Assembly: GCA_012719125.1 (NCBI GenBank)
Contig: JAAYAY010000145.1
Location: 1-43,918 of the forward strand
Reading direction: 5' to 3'
Length of the DNA: 43,918 nt
From: Planctomycetaceae bacterium
Lineage (GTDB): Bacteria; Planctomycetota; Planctomycetia; Pirellulales; Thermoguttaceae
Of this stretch, positions 1 to 7,697 are shown piece after piece (positions within the stretch are counted from its first letter, which is position 1; each line of letters begins with the position of its first letter). The position numbers were made by a program, and so were the translations under genes. The notes under the pieces are model-generated. The model was given only the letters and a program-made list of their open reading frames with translations, searched no databases and was not told where the DNA came from.

Positions 1-87
1 CAGCAGCTCAACGCCCGCCGCCCGCATCTCCCCGAAACGGACTACGAACTCCGTTTCCAAATCAAGCCCCGCCCCATCGGGGAATGA
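1..87 (+). CDS. C-terminal fragment of an unidentified protein
   Basis: Frame 1 is open from the window edge to a TGA at 85-87 and encodes 28 residues ending in ELRFQIKPRPIGE. The start lies outside the window. The composition is ordinary for a coding end and the stop is followed by non-coding sequence and a hairpin terminator at 285-312, which fits a real plus-strand gene ending here. The fragment is too short to assign to a family. A chance open frame of this length is also possible. Confidence 0.45.
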   Translation, partial: QQLNARRPHLPETDYELRFQIKPRPIGE

Positions 88-284
88 CCACGACAAAATC
101 CCGCAAGGGTATGTCAGGTTCTCTGGAAACGATCGACCTGAACACCTACCGCGGCCTGAGCACCACCAGAGGCGCCGAAACATTAGGCGATTTCTGATAG
201 ATCGAGACAACGAGTGGCGAGGTGGTCTTGGGCTTTCCCCACGACTGAGCCGCCTCACCTCCCGGTTTCCGCCGACCACAATCC

Positions 285-312
285 AAAGCCCGGCCGCTTC
301 AGGCCGGGCTTT
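285..312. terminator. Bidirectional intrinsic terminator between convergent genes
   Basis: An 11-bp perfect stem (AAAGCCCGGCC at 285-295 paired with GGCCGGGCTTT at 302-312) with a six-base loop, ending in T-runs on both strands. It sits between the plus-strand fragment ending at 87 and the minus-strand gene ending at 354, so it can serve both. The rest of 88-353 shows no convincing gene. Confidence 0.85.
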
Positions 313-353
313 TCGTTTACCGTTGTGGACTGCCCGATCGATCACGGAAAAGT

Positions 354-1544
354 TCAGCGGGCTTGGCGAAGCCGAGTTCGCCCGATCTCTCGGACCTGCT
401 CGATGGATTGGCTCAGAAGGCTGTAATCGACCTCGTGAATGTTCAGCGGCCGGCCGATTCCCTCCAACATCGTCAGCGTGAGCTGGCCGCCGAGATGCTG
501 GCGGAACTCCTCGAGTCCCGTAAGAAGTTGCGCCGCATCACCCAGTTGCGGATGGTCCAACGCGAAACCCAACCTCGAAAGGCAGTCCAGCACGCGTCCG
601 GCATCGAACCGCGAAAGGCCCATGGCCAAGGAGGAATAGGCGGTATCGATCGCCACGCCGATCGCGACGGCTTCGCCGTGCCGCAGCGAGAAACGCGACA
701 TCGCTTCCAGCTTGTGGGCCGACCAATGCCCGAAATCCAACGGTCGCGCTTCGAGCATCTCGAACGGATCGCCGCCCCTGGTGATGTGCTCCAGGTGCAA
801 CTCGGCCGATCGGCGAATGATCGGAAGACATCCTGCCATGTCGCGGGAACGAATCTGCGCCGTCTCGCGGCACAGTCCCTCGAACAACTCGGGATCCTTC
901 AGCAAAGCGACCTTGACGGCCTCGGCAAAGCCGGCCACGAAGTCGCGGTCCGAGAGCGTCTCCAGCAATCGAGTATCGTTGATCACGCCCCACGGCACGG
1001 CGAACGTTCCGAGCCAGTTCTTCGTGTTGTAGAGATTGACGCCGTTCTTCACGCCGACGCCCGAGTCCGCCTGGGCCAGCGTGGTCGTCGGCAGTCGAAT
1101 CAGACGCAAACCGCGATGGGCCAACGCCACGGCAAACCCCACCGTGTCGAGCACGGCGCCGCCTCCGACGACCACGACGTAGCTGCGCCGGTCGAGTTCC
1201 GCGCGATGCAACTCCCGGAGCACCCGCTCCAGGACGTGGATGTCGTTCTTCAACGCTTCTCCGCCGGGTACAAACTGCACCTCGCCGGCCGCGACCACTC
1301 GATCGGCAAATCGGGTGAAGAACCGACGGATGCCGGCGACAAGCGTTGACGCAGCCTCCGCGACGTTGGCGTCCACCCAGAACTGCACCCGTGCGGGCTC
1401 CGTTTCGGACGGCTCCGTCAACTCGGCCAACACGTGCTGTTCGTCTCCGAACACGTCCTGCGTGAACCGGAGCCGATGCACGAAAGGCACGGAAAACGCA
1501 ACGTCTGCGGAAACGGAATCACGCTTGGCACTCGCGTCGATCAT
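354..1544 (-). CDS. Sugar phosphate cyclase, 3-dehydroquinate synthase family, EboD-like
   Basis: A 396-residue protein of the 3-dehydroquinate synthase fold. It shows the NAD-binding glycine run GGGAVLD (127-133), the block SGVGVKNGVN (161-170) with the conserved lysine K166, and the three expected metal ligands: E208 in GFAEAVK, H273 in DFGHWSAHKLE and H289 in RHGEAV. The VGVKNGVN block and the N-terminal VPFVHRLRF segment resemble my recollection of EboD from the ebo gene cluster more than housekeeping AroB, so shikimate synthesis is not the likely role. The ATG at 1544 is preceded by GAGGTGAGGG; longer upstream reading is out of character. It lies 37 bp behind the permease gene on the same strand and just before a terminator, so it is probably the last gene of that operon. 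Its substrate is unknown. Confidence 0.8.
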   Translation of the reverse strand: MIDASAKRDSVSADVAFSVPFVHRLRFTQDVFGDEQHVLAELTEPSETEPARVQFWVDANVAEAASTLVAGIRRFFTRFADRVVAAGEVQFVPGGEALKNDIHVLERVLRELHRAELDRRSYVVVVGGGAVLDTVGFAVALAHRGLRLIRLPTTTLAQADSGVGVKNGVNLYNTKNWLGTFAVPWGVINDTRLLETLSDRDFVAGFAEAVKVALLKDPELFEGLCRETAQIRSRDMAGCLPIIRRSAELHLEHITRGGDPFEMLEARPLDFGHWSAHKLEAMSRFSLRHGEAVAIGVAIDTAYSSLAMGLSRFDAGRVLDCLSRLGFALDHPQLGDAAQLLTGLEEFRQHLGGQLTLTMLEGIGRPLNIHEVDYSLLSQSIEQVREIGRTRLRQAR

Positions 1545-1581
1545 GTCCCTCACCTCAGCCAGTCTCCTCGCACACCTTATG

Positions 1582-4431
1582 CTACAAAGCAGTTCGTCCC
1601 TGCTGCAAGAGTTCCAGCGGATGGGTGCGGCCGACCCGGACCGCCGGGCCAATCGCGGCCAAGGCGGCAAATAGCAGAACTGCCACAAGCCCGATCAGTA
1701 GCGCCGCCGGAGGCACCACCAGGACCGGCTGCAGGCCGCCGAAGAAGCTCATGTAGCTCGACAAGCCGGTGCCGCACCAGCCGGCCATGATGCCGAATCC
1801 AAGGCTCAAAACGCAAGCCACGATGCCCACGAGCAGACCTTCCGCCACAACCAGCCGCACCAGGGTCCCTCGGCTGAAGCCCAACGCGCGCAACACGCCC
1901 ATTTCCCACTGGCGGGCACGAACGGAACTGATGACGACTGTCAGCATACCGACGCTGCCGATCGCCACGGCCACCAGGGGCATCACGCTGGCGGCCCAAA
2001 GCCAGCGCGAGGCGTTGCCGCGAATTGCCCGCCGTACGTCGTCGGCCGAAACGGCCTCGATGTACGCCGCCGGCCGTCCCTGAGATCCCCGCTCCCCCTC
2101 GCTGCCCATAAGGGAGTCGACCTCCGTTCGTTTCGGCCTCCCGATCCGCACATCCTCGCCAAGCGTGGAGGAATAGTAGTTCCGGACAGCCTTGGCGATT
2201 TCGCTCGGATGGGTGGCAGGCGTCTCGTAACGGAGCCAGACGTGCCTGGCCTTGAAAAGGTCGAAATCGGCCCGAACCGTCTGGAAGTCGGCGATCACCA
2301 GGGCGGCAGCACGGTGAGTGCGCACACGCAGGCCGCCGATCTTCGTCATCCAGTGCCAGCCCTGAAACTGCACCGAAGCGGCAATCGTATAAGCGACAGG
2401 ATGCTTGGGGTTTTCCGGCGGCACCAGTTCGAAACGATCGCCGATCTTCAGTCCTGTTTCGTGCAGGAAGTGTTCCGGGACAATGCAGCCGCGGTCGGTC
2501 TGCATCGCCGCCAGCGCGCCGTCCCGCGTGCCCCGCACGTAACTGAAGTCCAAGAGCGGCGAGTCCCCTCCGATCGCCTTGGCGGGATCGATCCCAATCA
2601 GCACCACGTTATCCTGCCGGGTCACCGACGCACGCTCGGCGCTGCCGGTCAGGTCTTCGCGCAGACGCGGCTGTTCCACCACAACGGGAGCACAACGATC
2701 GGCGTCGATCCCCGGCAGACGGGCAACCTCCTCGGCCGCCCGATCGGTCAGCCCGTAGGGTTCGAAACTCACTTGCAGGTCGGGCGTCCATCTTCCGGGG
2801 ACGAAGGTCTCCAGCAGCGTATAACCCCACACCTGGATGCTGATGTACAATGTAAGCCCGACGCTCAGTGCGATCGCCGAGGCAACGGTTCGCCCGATAT
2901 GGCATGTGAGCTGCTGCGCGAGCAACTTGGGGCTCAAACCGATCGCCTTGGCCAGCGCGGGGCCGGCGAACCGATCGACCAGCCGAACAATCGCGGGGGC
3001 GAGCAACAGAAACCCGACTGCCAGGGCAAGCACCCCGCAAATCAGGCGGCCCTTCGCCTCCTGCTCGGAAGTTGGGGGGAACACGAAGGTGAGAACCGGC
3101 GCCAGGCCGACCAGCACAAGTCCCAGCGAGGACCAGAACCAGTGCCACTTGGTGTTGCCGGGCGCGGTGCTCTGCGAGGGAACCATGGCGTCGAGCGGCC
3201 GCACGCGGGTCGCCTTCCATGCCGGAATGAATGCGGCAAGGGTGGCGGCCCCGAACGATGCAACGGCCGCCAGGACAACTGCCAGGGGACCGATATGGGC
3301 TCCGTGCCGCCACATCGAACTCGAAAAGGAGCCCGCCAGGCTGAGCAAGACCTCTCCCGCCGCCAATCCGCCGGCGAATCCCAATGCGGCGATGAACAGA
3401 CTTTCGGCAAACACGAGTTGGGCCACCTGGGCTCGCGTCAAGACAATCGCTCGCAACATGGCAAATTGCCGAGTCCGCTCCGAAACGCCCATGCTGAGCG
3501 TATTGAAAATCACCAGAAACGCCAGGAGCATGGCCATGAAGGTGGCCAGGAAGGATTGGAGTTTGAGGTTCTTGGCAGCCGCGGCCTCGTCGAGCTGTTC
3601 CTCCAGATCGTGGTCCTCCTGGAACTGAGCGGGTTCGTCAAAGGCACTCAGCCGGGGACCCCAGGCGTAGCGAAAAGCGTGGACGTCGGTCCCCTCTTTC
3701 AGGCAGAGCCCCACAAAGGTCACGACGGGCTCTCGCTTGAGAATCGTTGCGGCCCCGTCCATGCGCGCGTAGATCCCGGCGATGCTCGGGCTGGGCAGGT
3801 CCATGTTCGCAGCCGACCGGCCCGTGATGGGTACCGGCGGGTTGTCGACGATCCCCACCACGCGCAGCGGCTGACTCGATTCTTCCCGCCCCACGATCAG
3901 GGCGTCGCCCACATCGACGCCGTAGCGATCGGCGATCTGTACGCTCACAGCCACGTCGATCGTGCCGGGCTCCTCGGTGTCTTCGCGCTCCTCGCCGATC
4001 CAGCGCCCCCGCACCAGGTCGAAGGGGGGCGCCGGTGCGTCGGTTCCCAGCAGAAGACACTCGTTGACCCCTTCGCCCGGCTGCGACCCCGATCCGGGCG
4101 GGGGAGCCTGGAGCTTGACGGCCTGCGATTGAATGACCACCCGTTCCGCCCACATCGGCTCGGCGGCGCTCACCTGCGGATCGTTGCGCAGGGCCTCCAC
4201 CACCTCCGGCAGCACCCGGCGGTCCCACTTCCGGCTGATCGGATCGACCGACAGCGTGTAGCGGCCCAGCGCCCGCTCGGCATAAACGTCGTAAGACCGA
4301 AGCAGACCCTCATACCCGCTGACCATCCACAGCACCAGACAAGTGGCGGCCGTAGTGGCGAGAACCGTCAGCAGCGAGCGGACGGGATGTTGCCGCAGAA
4401 AGCCGAGCGTGAGCTTTGCGACGGTTCTCAT
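1582..4431 (-). CDS. FtsX/MacB-type ABC transporter permease (long form, about 949 aa)
   Basis: A large inner-membrane permease with an N-terminal membrane helix (about 16-38), a long extracytoplasmic domain of MacB type, an FtsX block near 295-430 (NTLSMGVSERTRQFAMLRAI), further helices around 475-540, a second extracytoplasmic domain and a C-terminal FtsX block (RARQWEMGVLRALGF). Two FtsX modules in one chain are typical of LolCDE/MacB-like or secreted-product ABC systems that move envelope substrates rather than importing solutes. The ATG at 4431 overlaps the ATPase stop in an ATGA, indicating translational coupling. The ABC gene upstream is its obvious partner. It is a clear paralogue of the permease at 7694-10678, sharing PGRWxPD, VEQPxL, GWHWxTK and AGWCGxG. 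Confidence 0.9.
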   Translation of the reverse strand: MRTVAKLTLGFLRQHPVRSLLTVLATTAATCLVLWMVSGYEGLLRSYDVYAERALGRYTLSVDPISRKWDRRVLPEVVEALRNDPQVSAAEPMWAERVVIQSQAVKLQAPPPGSGSQPGEGVNECLLLGTDAPAPPFDLVRGRWIGEEREDTEEPGTIDVAVSVQIADRYGVDVGDALIVGREESSQPLRVVGIVDNPPVPITGRSAANMDLPSPSIAGIYARMDGAATILKREPVVTFVGLCLKEGTDVHAFRYAWGPRLSAFDEPAQFQEDHDLEEQLDEAAAAKNLKLQSFLATFMAMLLAFLVIFNTLSMGVSERTRQFAMLRAIVLTRAQVAQLVFAESLFIAALGFAGGLAAGEVLLSLAGSFSSSMWRHGAHIGPLAVVLAAVASFGAATLAAFIPAWKATRVRPLDAMVPSQSTAPGNTKWHWFWSSLGLVLVGLAPVLTFVFPPTSEQEAKGRLICGVLALAVGFLLLAPAIVRLVDRFAGPALAKAIGLSPKLLAQQLTCHIGRTVASAIALSVGLTLYISIQVWGYTLLETFVPGRWTPDLQVSFEPYGLTDRAAEEVARLPGIDADRCAPVVVEQPRLREDLTGSAERASVTRQDNVVLIGIDPAKAIGGDSPLLDFSYVRGTRDGALAAMQTDRGCIVPEHFLHETGLKIGDRFELVPPENPKHPVAYTIAASVQFQGWHWMTKIGGLRVRTHRAAALVIADFQTVRADFDLFKARHVWLRYETPATHPSEIAKAVRNYYSSTLGEDVRIGRPKRTEVDSLMGSEGERGSQGRPAAYIEAVSADDVRRAIRGNASRWLWAASVMPLVAVAIGSVGMLTVVISSVRARQWEMGVLRALGFSRGTLVRLVVAEGLLVGIVACVLSLGFGIMAGWCGTGLSSYMSFFGGLQPVLVVPPAALLIGLVAVLLFAALAAIGPAVRVGRTHPLELLQQGRTAL

Positions 4432-5261
4432 GATGCGTCCCTCGCACAATCGGCGGCTTTCCGCAGGGCATCCTGGTACGCATTGGCAAGCCCTTGAGCG
4501 TCTGCAAACCCCGCGGTCTGAAAACCGTCGACAATCGCGCCGTCCTTGAGGATCCGGACCCTGTCGGCAGCCAGAGCGACGCTCGGCTCATGGGTGACCA
4601 TCACGATGGTGCGGTTCTGCTCGTCGCAAAGAGAACGCAACAAGCCGCAGATCTCCGCACCCGCCACCGAATCGAGGTTTCCGGTAGGTTCGTCGACCAG
4701 GAGAATCGCCGGATCGGTGACCAGCGCCCGGGCGATGGCCACTCGCTGTTGTTCACCTCCCGAAAGAGCGTCGGGCTTATGCGTGCGGCGATCCGTCAGG
4801 CCGAGGCGATCGAGCAGCGAGGCAACCTTGTCTCCGCCGCGCCGGTGGTCCATCACCGGCAGCTGAATGTTGTCCTCGGCGCTGAGGAGCGGCAGGAGAT
4901 TGTAGGCCTGGAATACCAATCCGATCCGCTCCCGCCGGAAACGGGTCAGCCGGGCGTCGTTCAGACGCGCCAGGTCCTGGCCGTCCACAGCGATCGAGCC
5001 GGAATCGATGTCGGTCAATCCGGCCATCGCATGGAGCAACGTGCTCTTGCCCGATCCGGAGGCCCCCATGATGGCGACAAACTCCCCTCGCTGAACGGTC
5101 AACGAAACGTCGCTGAGCGCTTCAATGACCTGGGTGCCTTGCCGGAATCGTTTGGTAACATGCTCTACCAGCAGGGGCGGCACGGCCTTGCCGGACGTCT
5201 CCGTCTCGTTGACACCCCCTCTTTTAACGTCTGCCGCACTTGCTCGGTTGTATTCTGGCAT
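4428..5261 (-). CDS. ABC transporter ATP-binding protein, LolD/MacB type
   Basis: A 277-residue nucleotide-binding subunit. Walker A GASGSGKST is at 66-74, the Q-loop in VFQAYN near 117-121, the signature LSGGEQQR at 166-173, Walker B ILLVDEP at 186-192 and the H-loop histidine at 224. The FQAYNLLP and DEPTGNLD segments are typical of the MacB/LolD/FtsE class, which pairs with FtsX-like permeases. It is the first gene of the minus-strand operon and overlaps the permease by ATGA. A sigma-54 type promoter lies about 85 bp upstream (5344-5359). The N-terminal 27 residues are poorly conserved-looking, so a start further in, such as the GTG at codon 17, is possible. It is strikingly similar to the ATPase at 6915-7697. 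Confidence 0.93.
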   Translation of the reverse strand: MPEYNRASAADVKRGGVNETETSGKAVPPLLVEHVTKRFRQGTQVIEALSDVSLTVQRGEFVAIMGASGSGKSTLLHAMAGLTDIDSGSIAVDGQDLARLNDARLTRFRRERIGLVFQAYNLLPLLSAEDNIQLPVMDHRRGGDKVASLLDRLGLTDRRTHKPDALSGGEQQRVAIARALVTDPAILLVDEPTGNLDSVAGAEICGLLRSLCDEQNRTIVMVTHEPSVALAADRVRILKDGAIVDGFQTAGFADAQGLANAYQDALRKAADCARDAS

Positions 5262-5343
5262 TCCTGATCGTTCCCCGTTTGGTTGGCCGTCGGCCGTCTC
5301 ACCGTATTCTCAGGCACGGCTTGCGTTCTGAAAGTCTATCTGA

Positions 5344-5359
5344 GCATTTTGCGTGCCAA
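5344..5359 (-). promoter_or_regulatory. Sigma-54 type -24/-12 promoter for the minus-strand ABC operon
   Basis: Read on the minus strand: TTGGCACG, CAAA, ATGC. The invariant GG (5357-5356) and GC (5345-5344) are ten bases apart as required, and the -24 half is perfect. The -12 half has one mismatch (ATGC for TTGC). The expected start site is near 5332, giving a leader of about 70 nt before the ATPase ATG at 5261. Confidence 0.65.
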
Positions 5360-5506
5360 CCCGCAACTTGCGGTCTGTTCGTAGAACCGCCGATCGTGTG
5401 AACGAGTACCTGAAGAAAACTCGACCGTCGTGCCCGATGCTCCGAAGCGGTCCATCCGATTCAGGGAGCAGAGGGGGTGAGAACTCTGGGTGGCCGGCCG
5501 CCGATC

Positions 5507-5544
5507 TGTCGGATTCCTCGACACAACTGTCGGCTTTTTCGACA
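5507..5544. promoter_or_regulatory. Tandem dyad sites, candidate enhancer for a sigma-54 activator
   Basis: Two copies of TGTCG-N7-CGACA at 5507-5523 and 5528-5544. They agree at 16 of 19 positions when one flanking base on each side is included. The centres (5515 and 5536) are 21 bp apart, about two helical turns, so both would face the same side of DNA. They lie roughly 100-140 bp upstream of the plus-strand -24/-12 element and 150-190 bp upstream of the minus-strand one, the usual range for upstream activating sequences. The rest of 5262-5763 shows no convincing gene. Confidence 0.65.
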
Positions 5545-5631
5545 CGCGGGAGGTTGGAGGAAGGTGCCCGGCACGCCGCGAGCGGCCTGCAAACAGCCCG
5601 TGCAGGCCTCAATAGTATCCCCCAAGCCGTA

Positions 5632-5648
5632 TTGGCACACGAATTGCC
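5632..5648 (+). promoter_or_regulatory. Sigma-54 type -24/-12 promoter for the pseudopilin gene
   Basis: TTGGCAC at 5632-5638 and TTGC at 5644-5647 with exactly five bases between, so GG (5634-5635) and GC (5646-5647) are ten bases apart. Only the base after the -24 half and the base after the -12 half differ from the consensus. The start site would be near 5659, giving a leader of about 105 nt before the GTG at 5764. Confidence 0.75.
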
Positions 5649-5763
5649 CTAATCTCCGAAGCGAGATCTCGGCGACTACCGATTGACAAGCAGTTCCAAG
5701 AGTCACCCGGTTATGCTGGACGGACCCCTTGTGACTGTCGGCTGCCACGGAGAGGAGGAAACC

Positions 5764-6774
5764 GTGCCCACCCAACAGCGATCCGCGTTCACCCTTGTAG
5801 AACTCCTGGTGGTGATCGCCATCATCGGAATTCTGATCGCACTGCTATTGCCGGCCGTTCAGGCGGCCCGCGAAGCGGCACGGCGGATGAGTTGCACCAA
5901 CAACCTGAAACAACTCGGCATCGCGATGCACAACTACGCCGACACGTTCAGAGAAACGCTGCCCAACGCCGGCTTTTCCGGATCGGTCTTTCCGAACGAC
6001 TACTCGCCGCTGGCCAAACTGCTGCCCTACTGCGAACAGGCGAATCTGCAGGATCTGATCGACTTCTCGATCTACATGGGCCACCCCGGAACGACGGACC
6101 TGCCGGTCGAACTGCGCCCGGCAGCCGCCACCGCGGTTCCCATCTTCCTGTGCCCCAGCGACGGCGAGCCAGCGCTTCACGACATGACACTCCCCTCCGG
6201 CGCAGTCATCCAGGTGGCGGGCAGCAACTACGCCATGAACCACGAGAGCGGCGTCAACGGCGTCTACAACCCGGGGTTCGGCGCAGCCAACGGCCTCTGC
6301 TGGGTCGATGCCGACGTCAGATTGGCGTCGATCACCGACGGCACGAGCAACACGCTCGCCTTCACCGAGTCGCTCCGCGGACCCGGCGACACCCCGAATC
6401 TGACCCCGACCCCCGACGTGCAGGTCTATCGCGGCCAGACCAGCGCCTACGCGACCATTCCCGATACCGCCGACTCGGGCGGGCTCGACGCGGTGCTCCC
6501 CAGCATCACCGGATGGGACGGCAATCGCCTGCTCTTCTGGCTGCGCGGTTGCTCGCCGACCGGCCCCGTCATGAACGGGCGGTTGACGCCCAATCACGAG
6601 GCTCCCGATTTCGTCTATCGATCCGCCAAGGTCACTGCCGCCCGCAGCCGCCACCCCGGCGGCGTCAACGCCTGCTTCTGCGACGGCAGCGTCAGCTTCG
6701 TCAGCGAAACCGTCGAACGAGACACCTGGCACGCCCTCTGGACCCGAGCCGGCGGTGAGGTGGCAAGCCGGTAG
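5764..6774 (+). CDS. DUF1559 pseudopilin (prepilin-type signal, H-x9-DG motif)
   Basis: A 336-residue planctomycete pseudopilin-like protein. It begins MPTQQRSAFTLVELLVVIAI, a type III prepilin signal with the conserved glutamate five residues into the mature part. The -1 residue is alanine rather than glycine. The hydrophobic helix is followed by PAVQAAREAARR and CTNNLKQLG, hallmarks of DUF1559, and the C-terminus holds H-PGGVNACFC-DG, the H-x9-DG motif. The start is the GTG at 5764, with AGGAGG at 5753-5758; the upstream ATG at 5683 would bury the signal. It would be processed by a prepilin peptidase and assembled or anchored in the envelope. It is preceded by a sigma-54 type promoter and sits between two paralogous ABC export systems, which suggests a shared pathway. 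Confidence 0.92.
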   Translation: MPTQQRSAFTLVELLVVIAIIGILIALLLPAVQAAREAARRMSCTNNLKQLGIAMHNYADTFRETLPNAGFSGSVFPNDYSPLAKLLPYCEQANLQDLIDFSIYMGHPGTTDLPVELRPAAATAVPIFLCPSDGEPALHDMTLPSGAVIQVAGSNYAMNHESGVNGVYNPGFGAANGLCWVDADVRLASITDGTSNTLAFTESLRGPGDTPNLTPTPDVQVYRGQTSAYATIPDTADSGGLDAVLPSITGWDGNRLLFWLRGCSPTGPVMNGRLTPNHEAPDFVYRSAKVTAARSRHPGGVNACFCDGSVSFVSETVERDTWHALWTRAGGEVASR

Positions 6775-6785
6775 GATCGTTTAAC

Positions 6786-6856
6786 CCGCTGCCGCAGGCG
6801 AGGATGAGGTTCTGATTGGAAACAACTGTGGTCTTTTGCCTCGCCTACGGCAGCGG
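6786..6856. repeat. Long inverted repeat between pseudopilin and second ABC operon
   Basis: An 18-base arm (6786-6803, CCGCTGCCGCAGGCGAGG) pairs with 6839-6856 with a single mismatch, around a 35-base loop. A perfect 12-base palindrome, AAACAATTGTTT, follows at 6860-6871. There is no T-run, so it is not a classical terminator. It could be an attenuator, an RNA-processing hairpin separating the expression of pseudopilin and transporter, or a small dispersed repeat. Confidence 0.6.
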
Positions 6857-6914
6857 ACCAAACAATTGTTTCGCAAGAGATCTGGTTCACAAGCACCAAG
6901 AAATACCCCCAGCA

Positions 6915-7697
6915 ATGAACGCAACCACCGACACACCTCTCCCCTTGCGAATTGAGCACCTGATCAAGCGATTCAAACAGGGTGCCGCCACGATCGAAGC
7001 CCTGTCGGAGGTGTCCCTCGAGGTGACGCCCGGCGAATTTGTTGCCGTCATGGGGGCCAGCGGCTCGGGCAAGAGCACGCTGCTGCACGTGGCGGCCGGC
7101 CTGACGGCGCCCGACGAAGGAAGTGTCTTCGTCGACGGAGAGGACCTGGCTGCCATGTCGGACCGGCGCCTGACCGTCTTCCGACGCCGCCGCATCGGCG
7201 TCATGTTCCAGGCCTTCAACCTGATTCCTTCGCTGACGGCCGAACAGAACATCATGCTCCCCGTCCGCACGGACGGGCGCGGCGCCGAATCGCGGGAGCG
7301 GCTCGAAATGCTCCTCGACCGGCTCCGGCTCGCCGGCCGCCGCACCCATCGGCCCGATGCTCTCAGCGGCGGCGAACAGCAACGCGTAGCCTTCGCCCGG
7401 GCCTTGATTGCCGACCCGGCCATCGTGCTGGCCGACGAACCGACGGGCAGCCTCGACTCGGTGACGGGCCAGGAACTATGCCGGCTGCTCCAGGATCTGT
7501 GCCGCGAACAGCACCGCACCATCGTGGTGGTAACCCACGAGCCGGCCGTCGCTACCTGGGCCGACCGGATCGTCGTGTTGGCCGACGGGCGGGTACTCAC
7601 CGATTTCAGGAGCGCGGAGTTCGGCGACGCCCAGTCGCTGGCCGCTCACTACCACGACATCGTTCAGGCCGCCTTGCCGGTGGAGGCCTCGCGATGA
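6915..7697 (+). CDS. ABC transporter ATP-binding protein, LolD/MacB type (second copy)
   Basis: A 260-residue ATPase subunit with Walker A GASGSGKST (47-55), signature LSGGEQQR (150-157), Walker B IVLADEP (170-176) and H-loop H208. The start is the ATG at 6915, which aligns with the body of the ATPase at 4428-5261; the frame is open further upstream but that part reads as leader. The two ATPases share long near-identical blocks (EFVAxMGASGSGKSTLLH, EALSxVSL, RRxRIGxxFQAxNLxP), so they are recent or strongly constrained paralogues. The stop overlaps the next ATG in an ATGA. It energises the permease at 7694-10678. Confidence 0.93.
   Translation: MNATTDTPLPLRIEHLIKRFKQGAATIEALSEVSLEVTPGEFVAVMGASGSGKSTLLHVAAGLTAPDEGSVFVDGEDLAAMSDRRLTVFRRRRIGVMFQAFNLIPSLTAEQNIMLPVRTDGRGAESRERLEMLLDRLRLAGRRTHRPDALSGGEQQRVAFARALIADPAIVLADEPTGSLDSVTGQELCRLLQDLCREQHRTIVVVTHEPAVATWADRIVVLADGRVLTDFRSAEFGDAQSLAAHYHDIVQAALPVEASR

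Noticed and set aside
2209-4497. 762-codon plus-strand frame opposite the first permease
   Set aside because: A shadow of the permease, with composition unlike a protein and no motif.
5310-5652. Short open frames of about 70-100 codons on both strands in the control region
   Set aside because: No ribosome-binding sites or motifs. They overlap the sigma-54 elements and dyads, which explain the region better.
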